A stretch of 64,000 bases of DNA. Source: Streptomyces sp. NBC_00461 (GTDB lineage Bacteria; Actinomycetota; Actinomycetes; Streptomycetales; Streptomycetaceae). The notes beneath the pieces are model-generated. The model had not been told where the DNA came from. It saw nothing but the letters and a program-made list of their open reading frames with translations, and made no database searches. Position 1 is the stretch's first letter. Each line of letters starts with the position of its first letter. Position numbers and translations under genes: made by a program. Below, in pieces: positions 37,111 to 46,452 of the stretch. The DNA lies in assembly GCF_036013935.1 (NCBI RefSeq), contig NZ_CP107902.1, positions 3,319,001 to 3,383,000 of the forward strand, given 5' to 3'.

Positions 37111-37209
37111 CTCGCGAACCTTCGTGGGAGGACTGGACTGACAGGGGTGACCATCTAGCGTAACGCGGCCGCACGGCCACCCCGACCGTTCAAGCCCCTC
37201 CCCGCCCCC

Positions 37210-38745
37210 TCAGACCTGCATCCCGGCCTTCGCCTCCTGCCACGCGGCGGGCAGCCCGGCCTCGGCGGCCGTCGCGCGCCCCTCCTCGCGGGCGTAGAGC
37301 ACTCCGTACGTGAACGCGTTCTCCCCCGCCGCGTGTGCCACGGCGGACAGCTCGCGCAGGGTCTGGCGGGTCATGACGCTGTCCTGGTGGTCGCCCAGCA
37401 GGCTCTGCAGGGACTTCATCGACTTGGCCAGGGCGGACGCCGGGCCGCCGAGGGCGGCTGCGGCGACCTCCGCCGAGTACCGCGTCCGCTTCGCCTTCTT
37501 GCGGGCCTCGTGCAGGGCGAGGTCGCGGTCCTGGCCGGGTTCCAGGCCGATGGCCCGGTCCACCAGCTCCGCCAGCTTGCCGAAGTCCTTGCGTACGGCC
37601 TTGGCGATCACCATCTCCGGCGCTCCGGCGGCCGCCTCCAGCAGCGGCGGGTCCGCGACCAGCGCGTCCAGCCTGTCGAGCAGGACCAGATACCGCTTGG
37701 AGTCCAGGACGCCGGTCAGCCGGCGTCGCGAACCGCCGCGGCGGGCGCTCATCCACGTGCGCAGCCGGGTGCGGACCGGGCCGTGGAGCAGCGTCCTGGG
37801 CAGTGCGTCGAAGGCCGCCGTCAGGCGTTCGGTCAGCACCTCGGCGTCCCGGTCCACACCCAGCTCGCCGGCCAGCCACTTCAGTTCCTCGCCGATCGGG
37901 TCGGTGACGGTCCGGTCGAGAACCTTGGCGTACGAGCGGAAGGCGCTGCGCATACGGCGGGTGGCGACGCGCATGCGGTGCACCGAGTCGTAGGTGTCCT
38001 GCCGTACGGCCGGGTCGAGGGCGACGATGGCGTCCCGCTGCTCGCGGAGGTAGGCGAGGACGTGGTCGCCGGCCGTCTCGGGGGCCTCGGGCATCTGCTT
38101 CTTCGCAGCCTGCTGCTTCGCGCGCTGCTTCTTGGTGCCCTTCTTCCGCGGTGCCGTCTCCATCAGCGCTCGCGCGAGCTTCGACGCCGATGCGGACGGT
38201 CGTACGCCCGCCTTGCGCAGCCTCTTGTGGACTTTGTCGAGGAAGACCGGGTCGCCGCCGTCGGCGAGTTCCACCTCCAGCTCGGTCCACTGGGCGGAGC
38301 CGCCGTCGCCGGTGAGCCGCTCGGCGCGTACGGCGTCCACGCTGACCTCGGCGAGCAGCCGGCCCTCGGCGTCGACGAGGTCGCGAACGTCGCGGTCGGA
38401 GAGGAGGCGGACGACGGGCTGCAGTTCGGCGTCGCGGACGCGGGAGCGGACCAGGCCGGCCAGGACGCGCGGGACGGTGTCGGAGAGCGGGGCCCGGATC
38501 TCGTCGCGGACGTCGGGGGCGACCGGGAACTTCAGGTGCCAGCCCGCGTCGGATCCGCCGGTGCGGCGGCGCAGGGTGATCGCGGCCGCGGCGAGGCGTT
38601 CGTCGGGGGTGTCGTAGTAGGTGGCGTCCAGATGGGCGACGCCCTTGTCGACGACGGACGCGACACCGGCGACGCCGGTCAGGTCCGGCAGGCCGCTGTC
38701 GTCGGATTCGTACTTCCGCTCGATCTCGCGCTTTGTGTCCGCCAT
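37210..38745 (-). CDS. CYTH and CHAD domain protein
   Basis: A 511-residue protein. The N-terminal CYTH domain (residues 1-200) has the EIERKY entry motif and YYDTPDERLAAAAITLRRRT; CYTH tunnels act on triphosphates. A Lys-rich linker (about 200-222) follows. The C-terminal CHAD domain has the conserved histidines in DSVHRMRVATRRMRSAFRSY and LALHEARKKAKRTRYSAEV and is known to bind polyphosphate. The combination suggests polyphosphate or triphosphate handling. The start codon lies inside a perfect 15-bp inverted repeat. Confidence 0.92.
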   Translation of the reverse strand: MADTKREIERKYESDDSGLPDLTGVAGVASVVDKGVAHLDATYYDTPDERLAAAAITLRRRTGGSDAGWHLKFPVAPDVRDEIRAPLSDTVPRVLAGLVRSRVRDAELQPVVRLLSDRDVRDLVDAEGRLLAEVSVDAVRAERLTGDGGSAQWTELEVELADGGDPVFLDKVHKRLRKAGVRPSASASKLARALMETAPRKKGTKKQRAKQQAAKKQMPEAPETAGDHVLAYLREQRDAIVALDPAVRQDTYDSVHRMRVATRRMRSAFRSYAKVLDRTVTDPIGEELKWLAGELGVDRDAEVLTERLTAAFDALPRTLLHGPVRTRLRTWMSARRGGSRRRLTGVLDSKRYLVLLDRLDALVADPPLLEAAAGAPEMVIAKAVRKDFGKLAELVDRAIGLEPGQDRDLALHEARKKAKRTRYSAEVAAAALGGPASALAKSMKSLQSLLGDHQDSVMTRQTLRELSAVAHAAGENAFTYGVLYAREEGRATAAEAGLPAAWQEAKAGMQV

Positions 38746-38776
38746 GACCTGAATCTAGTGGGATTCAGGTCATGGC
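38741..38776. promoter_or_regulatory. Perfect hairpin over the start of the CYTH/CHAD gene
   Basis: GCCATGACCTGAATC at 38741-38755 and GATTCAGGTCATGGC at 38762-38776 form a perfect 15-bp stem with a six-base loop. In the minus-strand mRNA, the start ATG and its AGGTC ribosome-site-like bases are in the 3' arm of the stem. It lies 67 bases beyond the rodA stop, so it may be both terminator and translational brake. Confidence 0.8.
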
Positions 38777-38842
38777 GGCAGAGCCTCTCGGAGGTGAATC
38801 CCGGGGGGATGCGGGGGAAACGCGGGAGCAACGCGCGGGTCC

Positions 38843-40042
38843 CTACGCGGACATCGGCCGCTGCACCTTGATCGACTGGAGCAGTCCCACCGCTATCCAC
38901 ACCGCGAACATCGACGAGCCGCCGTACGACACGAACGGTAGCGGCAGGCCCGTGACCGGCATGATGCCGAGGGTCATGCCGACGTTCTCGAAGGTCTGGA
39001 AGGCGAGCCAGGCGACGATTCCGGCAGCGACGATCGTGCCGTACAGCTCGGTCGAGTCGCGGGCGATGCGGCAGGCGCGCCACAGGACCACGCCGAGGAG
39101 GACGATGATCAGTCCCGCGCCGAGGAAGCCCAGTTCCTCGCCCGCGACCGTGAAGACGAAGTCGGTCTGCTGCTCGGGGACGAACTGGCCGGTGGTCTGC
39201 GAGCCGTGGAACAGGCCCGCTCCGGTCAGACCGCCCGAACCGATCGCGATACGCGCCTGGTTGGTGTTGTAGCCGACGCCGGCGGGGTCGAGCGCGGGGT
39301 TGGCGAAAGCGGCGAAGCGGTTGATCTGGTACTCGTCCAGGATGTGCAGCTGCCAGACGGCGATCGCGCCGATGGCGCCCGTGGCGATGAGGCCGAAGAC
39401 CCACCGGTTGGAGGCGCCGGAGGCGAGCAGCACGCCGAGGATGATGATCACCATGACCATGACGGATCCGAGGTCCGGCATGAGCAGGACGATCAGGATC
39501 GGTACGGCGGCCAGGCCCAGGGCCTGCAGCACCGTGCGGTGGTCGGGGTGCTTCTTGTCGCCCGCGTCGACTCTGGTGGCCAGCAGCATCGCCATGCCCA
39601 GGATGATCGTGAGCTTCACGAACTCCGAGGGCTGGAGGGAGAAGCCGCCGCCGAGCACGATCCACGAGTGTGCGCCGTTGACCGTGGAGCCGAGCGGGGT
39701 GAGCACCAGCAGGATCAGCAGCACCGAGGCGCCGTAGAGGATGGGGACGGCGGTGCGCAGGGTGCGGTGGCCGAGCCAGACCGTGGCGATCATCAGGGCG
39801 AACCCGATGCCGGTGTTCATGATGTGCCGGATGAGGAAGTAGTACTGGTCGCCCTGGTTGATCTCGGTGCGATTGCGGGTCGCCGAGAAGACGAGGACCG
39901 CACCGATCATCGAGAGCGCGAGCGCCGCCAGCAGTATCGGCCAGTCCAGGCGGCGGGCGAGCGAGTCGCGGGCGAAGATCCGCGTCCAGCCCGCGCGCGC
40001 GGGTCCGTACCCGGAGACGGAGAAGCTGCCTGCACCGGTCAT
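38843..40042 (-). CDS. rodA: SEDS peptidoglycan polymerase RodA (Sfr)
   Basis: Polymerises lipid II with its partner class B penicillin-binding protein; in Streptomyces this cluster serves spore-wall synthesis. The 399-residue membrane protein has about ten helices. It carries the SEDS signatures FSLQPSEFVKLTIILGMAML and MPDLGSVMVM, the ALDPAGVGYNTNQARIAIGS loop whose Asp is the presumed catalytic residue, and VPEQQTDFVFTVAGEELGFL. Its ATG overlaps the PBP2 stop (ATGA, 40039-40042), coupling the two partners. Confidence 0.96.
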   Translation of the reverse strand: MTGAGSFSVSGYGPARAGWTRIFARDSLARRLDWPILLAALALSMIGAVLVFSATRNRTEINQGDQYYFLIRHIMNTGIGFALMIATVWLGHRTLRTAVPILYGASVLLILLVLTPLGSTVNGAHSWIVLGGGFSLQPSEFVKLTIILGMAMLLATRVDAGDKKHPDHRTVLQALGLAAVPILIVLLMPDLGSVMVMVIIILGVLLASGASNRWVFGLIATGAIGAIAVWQLHILDEYQINRFAAFANPALDPAGVGYNTNQARIAIGSGGLTGAGLFHGSQTTGQFVPEQQTDFVFTVAGEELGFLGAGLIIVLLGVVLWRACRIARDSTELYGTIVAAGIVAWLAFQTFENVGMTLGIMPVTGLPLPFVSYGGSSMFAVWIAVGLLQSIKVQRPMSA

Positions 40043-42300
40043 GTGAGCATCCTCCGGCTTCCCCTTCTGCGCGGCCGCCTGCGGGTCGTCCGGTTCGTCG
40101 TGGTGGGCGAGGCGGTGGTCGCGCCGGGCTGGGTCTGGTCGGGGGCGGTCGTGCCCTTTTCGGTGGCCTTCTGCAGGTCCTTGAGCTGCTTGGCCGGGTC
40201 CTTGGAGATCTTCGGAGAGGCGATCGTGCCGTCCGTCCGGACCTTGGGCAGGCCCTTCTGCGGGCTGGGCAGCAGCGCCTTCTTCTTGTCGATCGAGCCG
40301 TCGGAGTTGACGCCGTACAGGGCGCTGTAGATGTTGCGGACCGCCTCACCGGAGGCGCCGGAGCCGGTACCGGCCTGGGCGATGGTCATGACGACCGTGT
40401 AGTCCTTGGAGTACGTGGCGAGCCAGGAGGTGGTCTGCTTGCCGTAGACCTCCGCGGTACCGGTCTTGGCGTGCAGTTCGATCTTGTCCTGCGGCCAGCC
40501 CTGGAACTTCCAGGCGGCGGTACCGCTGGTGACGACGCCCGCGAGGGCCTTGTCGATGCCCTTGAGCGTGGCCTGGGTGACCGGGAGTTTGGCCTTGACC
40601 TTCGGCTTGATCTCCTTGACGGACTTGCCGTCGGGGCTGATGACCGCCTTGCCGATGGTCGGGACGTACTCGGTGCCGCCGTTGGCGAGCGCCCCGTAGA
40701 TCATGGCCTCCTGGATCGGGGTGAGGAGGGTGTCACCCTGGCCGATGGAGTAGTTGATCGAGTCGCCCTCGCGCATCTTGTTGCCTTCGAGGCAGTTCTC
40801 GTACGCGATCTTCTCGACGTAACTGCCGTCCTTCTTGCCGGTCCTGCACCACGAGTCCTTGTTGGCCTTCCAGTAGTCCTCCTTCCACTGGCGGTCGGGG
40901 ACGCGGCCGGTGACCTCGTTGGGAAGGTCGATGCCCGTCTGCTTGCCGAGGCCGAACTGGTGGGCGGTCTTGTAGAAGTAGTCCTTCGGCTCGCCCTTCT
41001 TCGGGTTGATGCCGCCGTCCTTCTTCCACTCGCGGTCGGCGAGGCCGTAGAAGACGGTGTCGCAGGAGACCTCGAGCGCCCGGCCGAGCGAGATGGGGCC
41101 GAAGTTCTCGCCCTCGAAGTTCTTGAAGACCTGGCCGCCCACCGAGTACGAGCTGGTGCAGGGGTAGCCGCCGTCCCAGACGTAGCCGGCCTCGACCGCG
41201 GCGGCCGTGGAGACCACCTTGAAGGTCGAACCGGGCGCCGACTGACCCTGTATGGCCCTGTTCAGCAGCGGGTAGTCGGAGTCCTTGCCGGTGAGCTTCT
41301 TGTAGTCCTTGGCGGAGATACCGCCGACCCAGACGTTCGGGTCGTAGGTGGGCGCGGACGACATGGCGACGATACGGCCGGTCTTGGCCTCCATCACGAC
41401 GACGGCGCCCGAGTCGGCCTTGTAGTTCTCGCCGGTGATCTTGTCGAACTGTCCGCGGGCTGCCTTCATCGCCGCGTTCAGTTCGTATTCGGCGACGCGC
41501 TGGACGCGGGAGTCGATGCTGGTGACGAGGCTGGAACCGGGTTCGGCGGCGTCCGCCTTGGCCTTGCCGATGACCCGCCCGAGGTTGTCGACCTCGTAGC
41601 GGGTGACGCCCGCCTTGCCGCGCAGTGCCTTGTCGTACTCGCGCTCCAGGCCGTTGCGGCCGACCTGGTCGGAGCGCAGGTAGGGCGAGTCGGTGTCCTT
41701 GGCCTGCTGGATCTCGTCGTCGGTGACGGGCGAGAGGTAGCCGAGGACCTGGGCGGTGTTGGCCTTGCCGGGCGACGGGTAGCGGCGCAGGGCCTCGGGC
41801 TCGGCGGTGATGCCGGGGAAGTCCTCGGAGCGCTCGCGGATCTGCATGGCCTGGCGGGGCGTGGCCTCGTCGGTGATGGGGATCGGCTGGTAGGGCGAGC
41901 CGTTCCAGCACGGCTGCGGCGTCTTGGCGTCGCACAGCCGGACCCGCTGCATGACTTCGGTGGGCTTCATGCCCAGGACCCCGGCCAGCTTGGTGAGGAC
42001 CGCCTTGCCGTCGTCCTTCATCTTCAGCAGGTCGGTGCGGGAGGCAGAGACCACGAGGCGGGTCTCGTTGTCGGCGAGCGGTACTCCGCGCGCGTCCAGG
42101 ATCGATCCGCGTACGGCTGGATCGACGACCTGCTGGACGTGGTTGCCGGACGCCTCCTTGGCGTATGCGTTGCCCTCGCGGATCTGCAGGTACCACAGAC
42201 GGCCGCCGAGGGTGCCGAGCAGGGAGAGGACGAGAATCTGGATGACGACGAGTCGGATCTGGACCCGTTGGGTCCGACCGGTCTCGGGGATGTTGGTCAC
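40039..42300 (-). CDS. mrdA: Penicillin-binding protein 2 (class B transpeptidase)
   Basis: Cross-links peptidoglycan outside the membrane together with RodA. The 753-residue protein has one membrane helix at about 15-37 and a dimerisation/pedestal domain. In the transpeptidase domain the SxxK motif lies in APGSTFKVVS (Ser near 355), SxN in DSINYSIGQG (near 515) and KTG in LHAKTGTAEV (near 610). A roughly 60-residue Thr/Pro/Arg-rich tail, probably disordered, follows the enzyme domain. GTG 42300 is the start. It sits in the order mreB-mreC-mreD-mrdA-rodA. Confidence 0.96.
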   Translation of the reverse strand: MTNIPETGRTQRVQIRLVVIQILVLSLLGTLGGRLWYLQIREGNAYAKEASGNHVQQVVDPAVRGSILDARGVPLADNETRLVVSASRTDLLKMKDDGKAVLTKLAGVLGMKPTEVMQRVRLCDAKTPQPCWNGSPYQPIPITDEATPRQAMQIRERSEDFPGITAEPEALRRYPSPGKANTAQVLGYLSPVTDDEIQQAKDTDSPYLRSDQVGRNGLEREYDKALRGKAGVTRYEVDNLGRVIGKAKADAAEPGSSLVTSIDSRVQRVAEYELNAAMKAARGQFDKITGENYKADSGAVVVMEAKTGRIVAMSSAPTYDPNVWVGGISAKDYKKLTGKDSDYPLLNRAIQGQSAPGSTFKVVSTAAAVEAGYVWDGGYPCTSSYSVGGQVFKNFEGENFGPISLGRALEVSCDTVFYGLADREWKKDGGINPKKGEPKDYFYKTAHQFGLGKQTGIDLPNEVTGRVPDRQWKEDYWKANKDSWCRTGKKDGSYVEKIAYENCLEGNKMREGDSINYSIGQGDTLLTPIQEAMIYGALANGGTEYVPTIGKAVISPDGKSVKEIKPKVKAKLPVTQATLKGIDKALAGVVTSGTAAWKFQGWPQDKIELHAKTGTAEVYGKQTTSWLATYSKDYTVVMTIAQAGTGSGASGEAVRNIYSALYGVNSDGSIDKKKALLPSPQKGLPKVRTDGTIASPKISKDPAKQLKDLQKATEKGTTAPDQTQPGATTASPTTTNRTTRRRPRRRGSRRMLT

Positions 42301-42380
42301 TGCTGTTGCCTCCCCCTCTCAGTGTGTGTCTGTGTCATATCCGACGGAGCTGTGAAAGCGTGCCGCCGACTCCCGCGCTC

Positions 42381-43061
42381 TCACAGCCGCTTGACCCCCT
42401 TGATGCGGCCCACGCGCGTGGTACGGGTACGGGCCTTGGTCTTCAGCCCGCCGAGGCCACCGCGCTGGCCGCCGACCTTGAGGCCGGTGCCGGCGGAGAT
42501 CCAGCCGGAGGTGATGTCGGTCGCCTTCTTGGACGGGGAGTTGGTCTCGGCGAGGGGGTCGTTGTCCGCGCGCCGGGCCAGGGCCATGATCCCGGGGACC
42601 ACGAAGGGGGCGAGGAGCAGGTCGTACAGGGCCGCCGTGAACAGCAGGCCGACGAGGCCGACATGGCGGGCGGCGGTGTCACCGACCAGGGCGCCCACAC
42701 CGGCGTAGAGCAGGGTCGAGCCGACGGCCGCGGCGGCCACGACGATCATGGGCCCTGTGGCCGATTTCAGCCGCCCGTTCTCCGGTTTGACCAGTCCGGC
42801 GAGGTAGCCGACGACGCACAGCACCAGGGCGTAGCGCCCGGCGGCGTGGTCGGCGGGCGGCGCGAGGTCGGCGAGCAGGCCCGCGCCGAAGCCGACGAGG
42901 GCGCCGCCGACATGGCCGTACACCAGGGCCAGGCCCAGGACGGTGAGCAGGAGCAAGTCGGGGACGGCGCCGGGCAGATGGAGCCGGGCGAGGACGCTCA
43001 CCTGGATGACCAGGGCTACGACGATCAGGGCCGAGGAGAGCAGGATCCGGTTGACACGCAT
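42381..43061 (-). CDS. mreD: Rod shape-determining protein MreD
   Basis: Integral membrane partner of MreC. The 226-residue protein has five or six hydrophobic spans, from LSSALIVVALVIQVSVLARL to FTAALYDLLLAPFVVPGIMA. PDLLLLTVLGLALVYGHVGG and a GLLADLAPP segment match MreD. The C-terminal 60 residues are basic (KTKARTRTTRVGRIKGVKRL) and longer than in E. coli MreD (162 residues). The ribosome site GGAG overlaps the mreC stop region; the gap is 13 bases, so the genes are coupled. Confidence 0.93.
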   Translation of the reverse strand: MRVNRILLSSALIVVALVIQVSVLARLHLPGAVPDLLLLTVLGLALVYGHVGGALVGFGAGLLADLAPPADHAAGRYALVLCVVGYLAGLVKPENGRLKSATGPMIVVAAAAVGSTLLYAGVGALVGDTAARHVGLVGLLFTAALYDLLLAPFVVPGIMALARRADNDPLAETNSPSKKATDITSGWISAGTGLKVGGQRGGLGGLKTKARTRTTRVGRIKGVKRL

Positions 43062-43074
43062 GGGGATTCAGCTC

Positions 43075-44043
43075 CTACTGCTGCTGGGTCTGGCCGTCGG
43101 GGGACGCGTTCGCGGACGGGGTGACCGTGACGGTGACCGTCGGCGTGGGCGTCGGCTTGGGCTTCTTCGGGAGCACCGTGTCGCGGGGGTCCTGCTTCGG
43201 GGCCTCTACGACGACACCGACGATGTCGAGTTTGGTGAAGCCGACGTAGGGCGTGACGTAGAGGGTGCGGGTCAGGTCGCCGCCGGAGGGGTCGACCCGG
43301 GAGACCACGCCGACCGGGACGCCCGGCACGAAGGGCTTGTCGGCCTCGGAGCCGAAGGTGACGAGCCGGTCGCCCTTCTTCACGTCCGCCTTGCTGTTGA
43401 GCAGTTCGACGCGCAGCGGGCGGTCGCCCTGTCCGGAGGCGAAGCCGAGTTCGTCGCTGCCCTCCATGCGGGTGCCGACGGTGAAGTCCGGGTCGTTGGC
43501 GAGCAGGACGGTCGAGGCGTCGGGGCCGACGGTGGTGACCCGCCCGACCAGACCGTCCCCGTTCAGGACGGTCATGTCCCGCTTGATGCCGTCGTTGGCG
43601 CCGATGTCGATGGTGATCGTCCAGGAGAAGCCCTGGGCCGCCCCTATGGCGATGACCTGGCCACCCTTGATGCCGTACTGGCCCTCGGCGGAGACCTTCA
43701 GCATCTTGTCGAGCTGTTTGAGGCGGCTGGAGTTGCGGTCGTCGCTGCCGAGCTTCGCCTTGAGGGCCGCGTTCTCCTTTTCCATGCGGGCGAGCCGGTC
43801 GTGCCGGGTGCCCGAGTCGCGGATCGCGGAGACGGCGTTACCGACCGGGTCGACCGCCGACGACATCCCGTTCTCGACGGGGCCGAACACCGCGGCGGCA
43901 CCCTGGCGGGCACCGTCGACCGGTGAATCCTCTCCGCCCCGGATGTCCACCGTGATCAGCGCGAACGCGACGGCGATCAGCAGCACCAGGAGCAGCCGGC
44001 TCTCTCGTGTGTCCCTCACGTGCGGCGGCCGTGCCTTCCTCAT
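43075..44043 (-). CDS. mreC: Rod shape-determining protein MreC
   Basis: Membrane-anchored scaffold linking MreB to the wall-synthesis enzymes outside the cell. The 322-residue protein has a short basic N-terminus and a helix at 17-35 (LLLVLLIAVAFALITVDI). A coiled coil runs over about 75-115 (HDRLARMEKENAALKAKL), then the paired beta-barrel MreC domain (VLNGDGLVGRVTTVGPDAST). A Pro/Thr-rich tail ends with three Gln. The start ATG has no strong ribosome site, and a stem-loop lies between it and mreB. Confidence 0.95.
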   Translation of the reverse strand: MRKARPPHVRDTRESRLLLVLLIAVAFALITVDIRGGEDSPVDGARQGAAAVFGPVENGMSSAVDPVGNAVSAIRDSGTRHDRLARMEKENAALKAKLGSDDRNSSRLKQLDKMLKVSAEGQYGIKGGQVIAIGAAQGFSWTITIDIGANDGIKRDMTVLNGDGLVGRVTTVGPDASTVLLANDPDFTVGTRMEGSDELGFASGQGDRPLRVELLNSKADVKKGDRLVTFGSEADKPFVPGVPVGVVSRVDPSGGDLTRTLYVTPYVGFTKLDIVGVVVEAPKQDPRDTVLPKKPKPTPTPTVTVTVTPSANASPDGQTQQQ

Positions 44044-44115
44044 AGGAATGTGCAGAGGTTTGGGTATTCAGGTGTGCGGAGGCTTATGGGCGAGCTTATG
44101 CCTCCATATCAACGA

Positions 44116-44151
44116 TCCGCCGCACGAGAGGAGATCATCTCGTACGGCGGA
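44116..44151. terminator. Stem-loop between mreB and mreC
   Basis: TCCGCCG pairs with CGGCGGA, and after one mismatch ACGAGA pairs with TCTCGT, around a GGAGATCA loop. It begins 14 bases beyond the mreB stop. It could stop most transcripts after mreB and lower mreC-mreD expression relative to mreB. Confidence 0.75.
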
Positions 44152-44165
44152 ATCGAAGAGTTACT

Positions 44166-45197
44166 TCATCTGCGCGGCTGGGCGTCCAGCACCTGCTGGA
44201 GCGCCTCGAACTCCTCGACGCACTTGCCCGAACCGAGCGCCACGCTGTCCAGCGGGTCCTCGGCGATGTGGATCGGCATGCCCGTCTCGCGGCGCAGCCG
44301 CTCGTCGAGTCCGCGCAGCAGCGCCCCGCCGCCCGTCAGCACGATCCCCCGGTCCATGATGTCGCCGGACAGCTCCGGCGGGCACTTGTCGAGGGTCGTC
44401 TTGACGGCGTCGACGATGGCGTTGACCGGCTCCTCGATCGCCTTGCGCACTTCGGCGGCGGAGATGACGACGGTCTTGGGCAGCCCGGAGACGAGGTCCC
44501 GGCCGCGGATTTCGGTGTGTTCGTCAGCATCGAGCTCGTACGCCGAACCGATCGTGATCTTGATCTGCTCGGCCGTCCGCTCACCGAGGAGGAGGCTGTA
44601 CTCCTTCTTGATGTGCTGGATGATCGCGTTGTCCAGCTCGTCACCAGCGACGCGGATGGACTGTGCGGTGACGATTCCGCCGAGCGAGATGACCGCGACC
44701 TCCGTGGTGCCGCCGCCGATGTCCACCACCATGTTGCCCGTGGCCTCGTGGACCGGCAGGCCGGAACCGATGGCCGCGGCCATGGGCTCCTCGATGATGT
44801 GCACCTGGCGGGCGCCCGCCTGGGACGACGCCTCGATGACGGCACGGCGCTCGACGCCGGTGATGCCGGAGGGCACGCACACGACGACGCGCGGCCGCGC
44901 GAGATACCGACGCTTGTGGATCTTCAGAATGAAGTAGCGGAGCATCCGCTCGGTGATCTCGAAGTCGGCGATGACACCGTCCTTCAGCGGTCGCACGGCA
45001 ACGATGTTGCCAGGGGTCCGCCCGATCATCTTCTTCGCCTCGGCGCCGACCGCGAGGATGCCACCGGTGTTGGTGTTGATCGCGACGACGGACGGCTCGT
45101 TGAGTACGATCCCGCGACCCCTGACGTACACCAGCGTGTTGGCGGTCCCGAGGTCGACAGCCATGTCACGGCCGATGAACGACATTGAGTTCCCCAT
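44166..45197 (-). CDS. mreB: Actin-like protein MreB
   Basis: Cytoskeletal ATPase that forms filaments at the inner membrane; in Streptomyces it acts in spore-wall thickening. The 343-residue protein starts [20 protein letters not shown], with the phosphate-1 loop DLGTANT, phosphate-2 [18 protein letters not shown] and the adenosine motif [19 protein letters not shown] near the C-terminus ([11 protein letters not shown]). ATG 45197 gives the 343-residue length I recall for the S. coelicolor protein; ATG 45185 has the better ribosome site (GGGG at six bases). Confidence 0.95.
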   Translation of the reverse strand: MGNSMSFIGRDMAVDLGTANTLVYVRGRGIVLNEPSVVAINTNTGGILAVGAEAKKMIGRTPGNIVAVRPLKDGVIADFEITERMLRYFILKIHKRRYLARPRVVVCVPSGITGVERRAVIEASSQAGARQVHIIEEPMAAAIGSGLPVHEATGNMVVDIGGGTTEVAVISLGGIVTAQSIRVAGDELDNAIIQHIKKEYSLLLGERTAEQIKITIGSAYELDADEHTEIRGRDLVSGLPKTVVISAAEVRKAIEEPVNAIVDAVKTTLDKCPPELSGDIMDRGIVLTGGGALLRGLDERLRRETGMPIHIAEDPLDSVALGSGKCVEEFEALQQVLDAQPRR

Positions 45198-45574
45198 CAG
45201 GATTCGTCTGGCCTTCCTGGGAGCTTTTGAGTGCTTTTCAGGTCGGCGAAGTGGGTGCTGTGACGTGAAGGCTTCCATCGTAGACGCGCCTGCACGAACA
45301 CTGCGCGAGGGTCTTCGCCATTGTCAGCAGATGAAGTGCCGCATCGCTTGTGGAGACGGCCTATCGGGGGCACTCGTTCCCCCGATCGGCACGCATATGC
45401 CGAAGGGCGGCCGAAATCCTACGGCCGCCCCAGGTCAGACGGGCGGGCGACCTGACGGAACCTCAGAAATATCCACGAAAGTTCCGCGCACGGCTCCCCC
45501 GGGGCACCTCGGACCCGGCCGGCCGGACAACCCGCGGACGACCCGAAGTCGTCAGCTGCCCAACCCCCGCAGGA
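45198..45574. other. mreB promoter region and ndk terminators
   Basis: This 377-base gap between ndk and mreB holds two perfect stem-loops. ATCGGGGG (45363-45370) pairs with CCCCCGAT (45379-45386), and GGGCGGCCG (45405-45413) pairs with CGGCCGCCC (45422-45430). They lie downstream of ndk and should end its transcript. The part 45198-45362 must hold the mreB promoters; I cannot assign -10/-35 boxes. No coding frame is supported. Confidence 0.7.
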
Positions 45575-45988
45575 CTACGCGCGGCCGGGGAAGAAGATCT
45601 TCACCTCGCGCTGGGCGGACTCCTCGGAGTCGGAGGCGTGGATCAGGTTCTCGCGGACGATCACGCCGTAGTCGCCGCGGATGGAACCGGGGGCGGCGGC
45701 GATCGGGTCGGTCGGGCCGGCAAGCGCGCGCAGTCCCTCGATGACCCGCTCGCCCTCGACGATCAGCGCGACGACCGGGCCGGACGCCATGAACTCCACC
45801 AGCGGCTCGTAGAAGGGCTTGCCCTTGTGCTCGCCGTAGTGCTGCTCCAGGGTCTCCTGGTCCAGGGTGCGCAGCTCCAGCGCGGTGATCTGCCAGCCGT
45901 CCTTGCGCTCGATACGGCTGATGATCTCGCCGGTCAGGCCACGGCGGACCGCGTCGGGCTTGAGCAGGACGAGGGTGCGCTGAGTCAC
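45575..45988 (-). CDS. ndk: Nucleoside diphosphate kinase
   Basis: Balances nucleoside triphosphate pools by phosphate transfer through a phosphohistidine. The 137-residue protein begins TQRTLVLLKPDAVRRGLTGE and has HKGKPFYEPLVEFMASGPV. The active-site region has Asp for the usual His-containing NATHASD motif layout: IRGDYGVIVRENLIHASDSE, where the His in LIHASDS is the phosphoacceptor. GTG start with AGGAG six bases before. Three 17-bp repeats lie immediately upstream. Confidence 0.96.
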   Translation of the reverse strand: MTQRTLVLLKPDAVRRGLTGEIISRIERKDGWQITALELRTLDQETLEQHYGEHKGKPFYEPLVEFMASGPVVALIVEGERVIEGLRALAGPTDPIAAAPGSIRGDYGVIVRENLIHASDSEESAQREVKIFFPGRA

Positions 45989-46000
45989 TGCGGGCTCCTA

Positions 46001-46051
46001 TGAATCAAGGGTTCTGCTGAATCAAGAGTCGTGCTGAATCAAGGGTTCTGC
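46001..46051. repeat. Three 17-bp tandem repeats upstream of ndk
   Basis: TGAATCAAGGGTTCTGC at 46001-46017 and 46035-46051 is exact; the middle unit (46018-46034) differs at three positions. They start 13 bases before the ndk GTG, so they lie in its leader or promoter. Read in the ndk direction each unit contains CTTGATTCA. Confidence 0.92.
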
Positions 46052-46089
46052 GAGGTGTTCGAAGATTACAGGGCGTGTCCGGACCCCTG

Positions 46090-46446
46090 TTACGCAGCGT
46101 CAGCTGTGGAGGAGCCGGCCTCTGCCGCGAATCTGGCCTTCGCCTCGTCGATCTTTCGTCCGTAGTGCACCGAGGCCCACCACAGGGCCGCGAAGACCAC
46201 GCCCAGGAAGAACATCGTCGGGACGACGAAGCCGGAGGCGATGAGGGCGATCTGCAGGGCCCAGCCGAGGACGATCCCGGCCGGCCGCGTCACGACACCG
46301 CACAGCGCCACGCACAGGAACATCGCGATGCCGCTGACCGTCCACACCGTCGCCATGGACAGGTCGGGGTCCTTCATGGCGACCAGCCCCGCGAAGCCGA
46401 TCACGAAGAACTCGCCGATCAGGGTCGAAGCACAGAGCGTACGCAC
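46090..46446 (-). CDS. DUF4233 small membrane protein
   Basis: A 118-residue protein with four hydrophobic spans: LIGEFFVIGFAGLVAMKDPD, VWTVSGIAMFLCVALCGVVT, an IVLGWALQIALIASGFVVP span, and a TMFFLGVVFAALWWASVHYG span. The conserved-looking HYGRKID segment near the end fits the actinobacterial DUF4233 family that always follows folC. Role unknown. GTG 46446 is six bases from the folC stop, so translation is coupled. Confidence 0.9.
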   Translation of the reverse strand: MRTLCASTLIGEFFVIGFAGLVAMKDPDLSMATVWTVSGIAMFLCVALCGVVTRPAGIVLGWALQIALIASGFVVPTMFFLGVVFAALWWASVHYGRKIDEAKARFAAEAGSSTADAA

Positions 46447-46452
46447 GGGCCG

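Noticed and set aside
46001..46051. CRISPR array
   Set aside because: Units are directly adjacent with no spacers and there are no cas genes.
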